Of a stretch of DNA of 64,000 bases, positions 61,449 through 64,000 are shown one piece after another. The notes beneath the pieces are model-generated. The model worked only from the letters and a program-made list of their open reading frames with translations. It was not told the origin of the DNA and made no database searches. The translations under genes were made by a program, and so were the position numbers. Positions within the stretch are counted from its first letter, which is position 1, and every line of letters begins with the position of its first letter. The stretch spans positions 1-64,000 of the forward strand of contig CAZVYJ010000007.1 in the NCBI GenBank assembly GCA_964631565.1, read 5' to 3'. The DNA comes from CAZVYJ01 sp964631565 (GTDB taxonomy: Bacteria > Planctomycetota > Phycisphaerae > SM23-33).

Positions 61449-62036
61449 TTACCGGCCGGGACGCAGCAGCGCGTGATCGAATGCTCTCTTGGGGAACATC
61501 TGTCCGGGCGAATCGCTGCCGAGAACCAGGTCGCTGTAGAGATAGACGTGGTCGCCGGAGATATCGCACTCGCGCTGCAGCTGCCATACGAGCTTGAGCA
61601 GGGTATTGTACATTTCCTTGCTCGGCGAGCTGTGCGCGAAGTCGCCGCGCAGGCAGATGCCTATGCTGGTGGCGTTGTAGTTGAAGCCGGGCACCTCTAT
61701 GTGGTTGCCTTCAAGCTGCTTTTTCCAGAGTTCCGTCGCGGCGATGTTCACTTTCTCGCCGTCGTTGTCGTACATCAGGATGAAATGGCAGTTGTCTTCG
61801 ATATCCCTGGCGGTGGCCGACGAGTGAATGATGATGTTCGACCACTTGAGCGCCTGTATCGGAGTGTCGGTCTGCCTGACGAAGCTCTCCGGCGTCTGCG
61901 ACGGCGACATCAGCGCAGCGAGGCTCTTGATAGGCGATTTGATGGGATCGGGTTGAAACACCAATAGCGCGAACGCGCCGAACGTCATCGCGCCAACGAG
62001 TACAGCCAATGTTTTGATCGTCCGTGATCTGGCCAT
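61449..62036 (-). CDS. PGRP/amidase_2-fold protein with apparently lost zinc ligands
   Basis: A 195-residue protein with an N-terminal membrane helix or signal (about 8-28), then an N-acetylmuramoyl-L-alanine amidase/PGRP-like fold. NIIIHSSATARDIE keeps the first ligand histidine. The other two zinc ligands normally appear in an HRDLxxxxCPG-like segment; here it reads YSDLVLGSDSPG, so histidine became tyrosine and cysteine became serine. It may bind muropeptides without cleaving them, as non-catalytic PGRPs do. I chose the ATG at 62036 ahead of the hydrophobic segment; the open frame to 62144 adds a less typical N-terminus. It converges with the beta-helix gene. Confidence 0.72.
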   Translation of the reverse strand: MARSRTIKTLAVLVGAMTFGAFALLVFQPDPIKSPIKSLAALMSPSQTPESFVRQTDTPIQALKWSNIIIHSSATARDIEDNCHFILMYDNDGEKVNIAATELWKKQLEGNHIEVPGFNYNATSIGICLRGDFAHSSPSKEMYNTLLKLVWQLQRECDISGDHVYLYSDLVLGSDSPGQMFPKRAFDHALLRPGR

Positions 62037-62237
62037 GGGCTTTGCCCCTGACAGGTCGATAAGGTTAAAAGATACACAGCTTTGAAGAGAAAGCTTCCAT
62101 ACTCTAAAGTTGCTATCGGCAAACCTCAAGGAATTACGATACATTTTTGTAAGGTGTTTTTAAGTTTTTGTAAGTTTTTTTGTAACAATCTCTCGCCGGT
62201 CGCCTGTGGATAACCGGTGGATAACTTTCCCGCCCGG

Positions 62238-63026
62238 TTATTTCTTGTTGTGGTTTATCAGGCCAAGTTCGATAAGGGCTTTCATGGCCGCCTGTTGCTC
62301 GGCCTCTTTCTTGCTTTTGCCCCACGCGCTGGGGAACTGCCTGCCCTCGATGCCCACAGAAACCTCGAAGCATTTGTCGTGGTCCGGGCCTTTTTCGTCA
62401 AGGTAAATATATTCCGGCGTCGTCTGGTGCTTCCGCTGGACATACTGCTGCAGCAGCGACTTGTAATTGCTGCGGTGCTCGTTTTCGATGGCCTCGTCGA
62501 TGAACGGGCGCGTGTGCTGGAGCACGAATTTGCGGGCCGGCTCGAATCCGCCGTCGATGTATATCGCGCCGATAATCGCCTCGAACACCGCCGCCGCCAC
62601 CGAACCGGGCAGCCCGACGGGTGTCGGAACGCCTTTGCCCGTGGAAAGCAACCTGCCGATATCCAATTTGCGGGTAATCTTCGCGCAGGTCAGCCGCGAC
62701 ACGACAGCCGACTTTATGCTCGTCATCTCGCCTTCAAGTAAATCGTCGTACTGGTTGTACAGCTCCGCGCATACGCTTAGCCCCAGCACGGCGTCGCCGA
62801 GAAACTCCAGCCGCTCGTTGCTCTCGACGCGTGTAGCGGCCACCGAAGAGTGGGTAAGCGCCTTGGCGAGCAAAGAGGGATCCCTGAACGTGTAGCCTAT
62901 AAGCTCCTGACAGTCTTTTAGGGCCTGTTCTTCCACAGTGGTCTCCTGCGGAGGGCCTTTTACGGAGCCTGCCTGGTCGGGGGCAACCTTCGTGAAAAGC
63001 CCTGCGTTATGTTGTTTAAGCGGCAT
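62238..63026 (-). CDS. rnc: Ribonuclease III
   Basis: This 262-residue enzyme has the catalytic signature ERLEFLGDAVLGL near residues 58-72, a second acidic motif around VFEAIIGAIYIDGG and a C-terminal double-stranded-RNA-binding domain ending GKSKKEAEQQAAMKALIELGL. It cleaves structured RNA in rRNA and mRNA processing. The N-terminal 30 residues precede the RNase III domain and look unstructured. It is divergently arranged with the deformylase gene 65 nt away. Confidence 0.96.
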   Translation of the reverse strand: MPLKQHNAGLFTKVAPDQAGSVKGPPQETTVEEQALKDCQELIGYTFRDPSLLAKALTHSSVAATRVESNERLEFLGDAVLGLSVCAELYNQYDDLLEGEMTSIKSAVVSRLTCAKITRKLDIGRLLSTGKGVPTPVGLPGSVAAAVFEAIIGAIYIDGGFEPARKFVLQHTRPFIDEAIENEHRSNYKSLLQQYVQRKHQTTPEYIYLDEKGPDHDKCFEVSVGIEGRQFPSAWGKSKKEAEQQAAMKALIELGLINHNKK

Positions 63027-63091
63027 TTTACGTACTGCAGTGCCGGAATGTCAAAGGTCAAGCTTGCCCCGCTTCGGCCAAAAACGCTAAG

Positions 63092-63646
63092 ATGTGTTTC
63101 ATGAGCGGCAACGAAAAAATCAACCAGGCGGACATCAAATCGCTGAAGGTCATCCACTACCCCGACCCGCGGCTGCGCGAGGACTGCACGCCCGTGGACG
63201 ACCCGACCGACCCGGCCGTCGCAAAACTCGTCAACAAGATGTTCGAGCTGATGTTCGCCTGCCGCGGCGTCGGGCTGGCCGCCCCGCAGGTTGGGGTGAC
63301 CGTGCGGCTGTTCGTCGCGTCGCCTTCGTTCAGCCCGGACGACCGGCGGGTTTACATAAATCCCGAGATCGTCTCGCTTGACGGCGTGCAGGACGGCGAC
63401 GAGGGCTGCCTGAGCTTCCCGGGGATAAGCTGCAAGGTCAAGCGCGCCAACAAGGCGACAATCGCCGCGACCGACCTCAACGGCGCCAGCTTCGAGGAAA
63501 CAGGCGAGGAGCTTGTCGCGCGAATCTTCCAGCACGAGAGCGACCACCTCAGCGGCCGCCTGCTGGTGGACCGCATGGGCAGCATCGCCAAACTCAGCAA
63601 CCGCCGTGCGCTCAAGTCGCTCGAAGAAGAGTTTGAGGAAACGTAA
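63092..63646 (+). CDS. def: Peptide deformylase
   Basis: A 184-residue metalloenzyme. All three family motifs are present: GVGLAAPQVG, EGCLSFPG (with the cysteine metal ligand) and QHESDHLSG (HExxDH with two metal histidines and the catalytic glutamate). It removes the formyl group from nascent polypeptides. The start is ATG 63092 or ATG 63101; neither has a strong ribosome site. Here it neighbours rnc rather than fmt. Confidence 0.96.
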   Translation: MCFMSGNEKINQADIKSLKVIHYPDPRLREDCTPVDDPTDPAVAKLVNKMFELMFACRGVGLAAPQVGVTVRLFVASPSFSPDDRRVYINPEIVSLDGVQDGDEGCLSFPGISCKVKRANKATIAATDLNGASFEETGEELVARIFQHESDHLSGRLLVDRMGSIAKLSNRRALKSLEEEFEET

Positions 63647-63676
63647 AATTAGCCAGCCTTTATGGGGAGATTCGAT

Positions 63677-64000
63677 ATGGGTGAAAGAAGTCACATCCTT
63701 CGAGCTTTATTTATTTTCATCGGCCTGCTGATGTTTATCGCAGCCGGCTGCAGTTCCGAAGACCAGTCGCAGGCCCCTACGGAGCCCGGCAAGCCCAAAG
63801 CCGCATCCGGTTGGATCGAAGTCACACTGAAGCCCGCCAACTCCGAGCCAGACGTAAACATCAGCGGCGAATGTAACGAGAGGGACCTGAATAATATCGC
63901 TTCCACCATGGCGTTCTATATTCCTTTCGTCGGCGCGAAAGTTGCAAAGGACGTCAAGGAATATCCGGCGATTATCATGTATGTGGACGTCGGCATATCG
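63677..64000 (+). CDS. Lipoprotein of unknown function (3' end outside window)
   Basis: An open frame starting at ATG 63677, with GGGGAGA ten bases upstream, runs 108 codons to the end of the window without a stop. The N-terminus is a lipoprotein signal peptide with IAAGC as lipobox (cysteine at about 25). A proline/lysine-rich linker and a folded region follow. I do not recognise the family. It follows the deformylase gene by 30 nt. Confidence 0.7.
   Translation, partial: MGERSHILRALFIFIGLLMFIAAGCSSEDQSQAPTEPGKPKAASGWIEVTLKPANSEPDVNISGECNERDLNNIASTMAFYIPFVGAKVAKDVKEYPAIIMYVDVGIS

Noticed and set aside
1..64000. CRISPR array, rRNA operon or complete prophage
   Set aside because: No regularly spaced repeats, no rRNA-like sequence and no phage structural or integrase genes were seen; only the tRNA fragment and insertion-sequence remnants indicate mobility.

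Overview
The window looks like a chromosomal scaffold from a GC-rich, heterotrophic, Gram-negative bacterium, most likely an uncultured member of the Planctomycetota (Phycisphaerae-like) or a nearby PVC lineage. This placement is inferred from several features: a PEP-CTERM anchored protein, very large secreted NHL-propeller proteins, GH127 and GH36 glycosidases, a uronate catabolic cluster, PPi-type phosphofructokinase, and a hydrogenase-4-like membrane complex. No rRNA gene or complete tRNA gene is present. A 10-N assembly gap lies at 1663-1672.

Layout. (1) 1-6.5 kb is a defence and mobile island. It holds a ferredoxin-domain protein with a nuclease-like core, a tandem DNA methyltransferase (spanning the N gap) with a small HTH gene, the 3' half of an initiator tRNA gene (probable attachment-site scar), an AbiEi/AbiEii toxin-antitoxin pair, an 18-bp inverted repeat, and decayed IS110 and IS3 transposases. 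(2) 6.9-14.9 kb is a compact operon: an HTH-PTS EIIA fusion gene, then a six-gene hydrogenase-4/complex I-like set (B, C, E, F, G, ferredoxin-I). The large subunit lacks the N-terminal NiFe cysteine motif, so this is better read as an energy-converting hydrogenase-related (Ehr) complex than as a hydrogenase. (3) 15.2-18.5 kb is a secreted multidomain protein with an HExxH motif, closed by a clear terminator.

(4) 18.6-38.9 kb is a sugar-acid catabolic cluster behind a promoter carrying two overlapping LacI-type operator sites. In order it encodes a LacI regulator, an SDR (fructuronate reductase type), a HAD phosphatase, a LarA-type nickel-pincer racemase/epimerase, PPi-PFK, 6-phosphogluconate dehydrogenase, UxaC, UxaE, a glycosidase-like protein, class II aldolase, an FGGY kinase, a TIM-barrel isomerase, a frameshifted Gfo/Idh dehydrogenase, a URO-D-superfamily protein and GH127. 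No mannonate dehydratase, KDG kinase or KDPG aldolase is present. The enzymes that are present form a chain on paper: glucuronate/galacturonate -> fructuronate -> mannonate -> (C2 epimerisation by the LarA homologue) gluconate -> 6-phosphogluconate -> ribulose-5-phosphate. This possible Entner-Doudoroff bypass is the most interesting hypothesis in the window.

(5) 38.9-48.5 kb holds a giant exported protein (1881 aa) with its upstream AraC regulator, a PEP-CTERM protein and a GH36 alpha-galactosidase. (6) 48.6-59.0 kb holds a Cache-HAMP-SpoIIE phosphatase, a complete RND efflux operon, a CPA1 Na+/H+ antiporter and a voltage-gated-type K+ channel. (7) 59.3-64 kb holds a secreted beta-helix/PKD protein, a PGRP/amidase_2 protein that has lost its zinc ligands, RNase III, peptide deformylase and a truncated lipoprotein gene.

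All functional calls rest on reading motifs by eye; no homology search was run.
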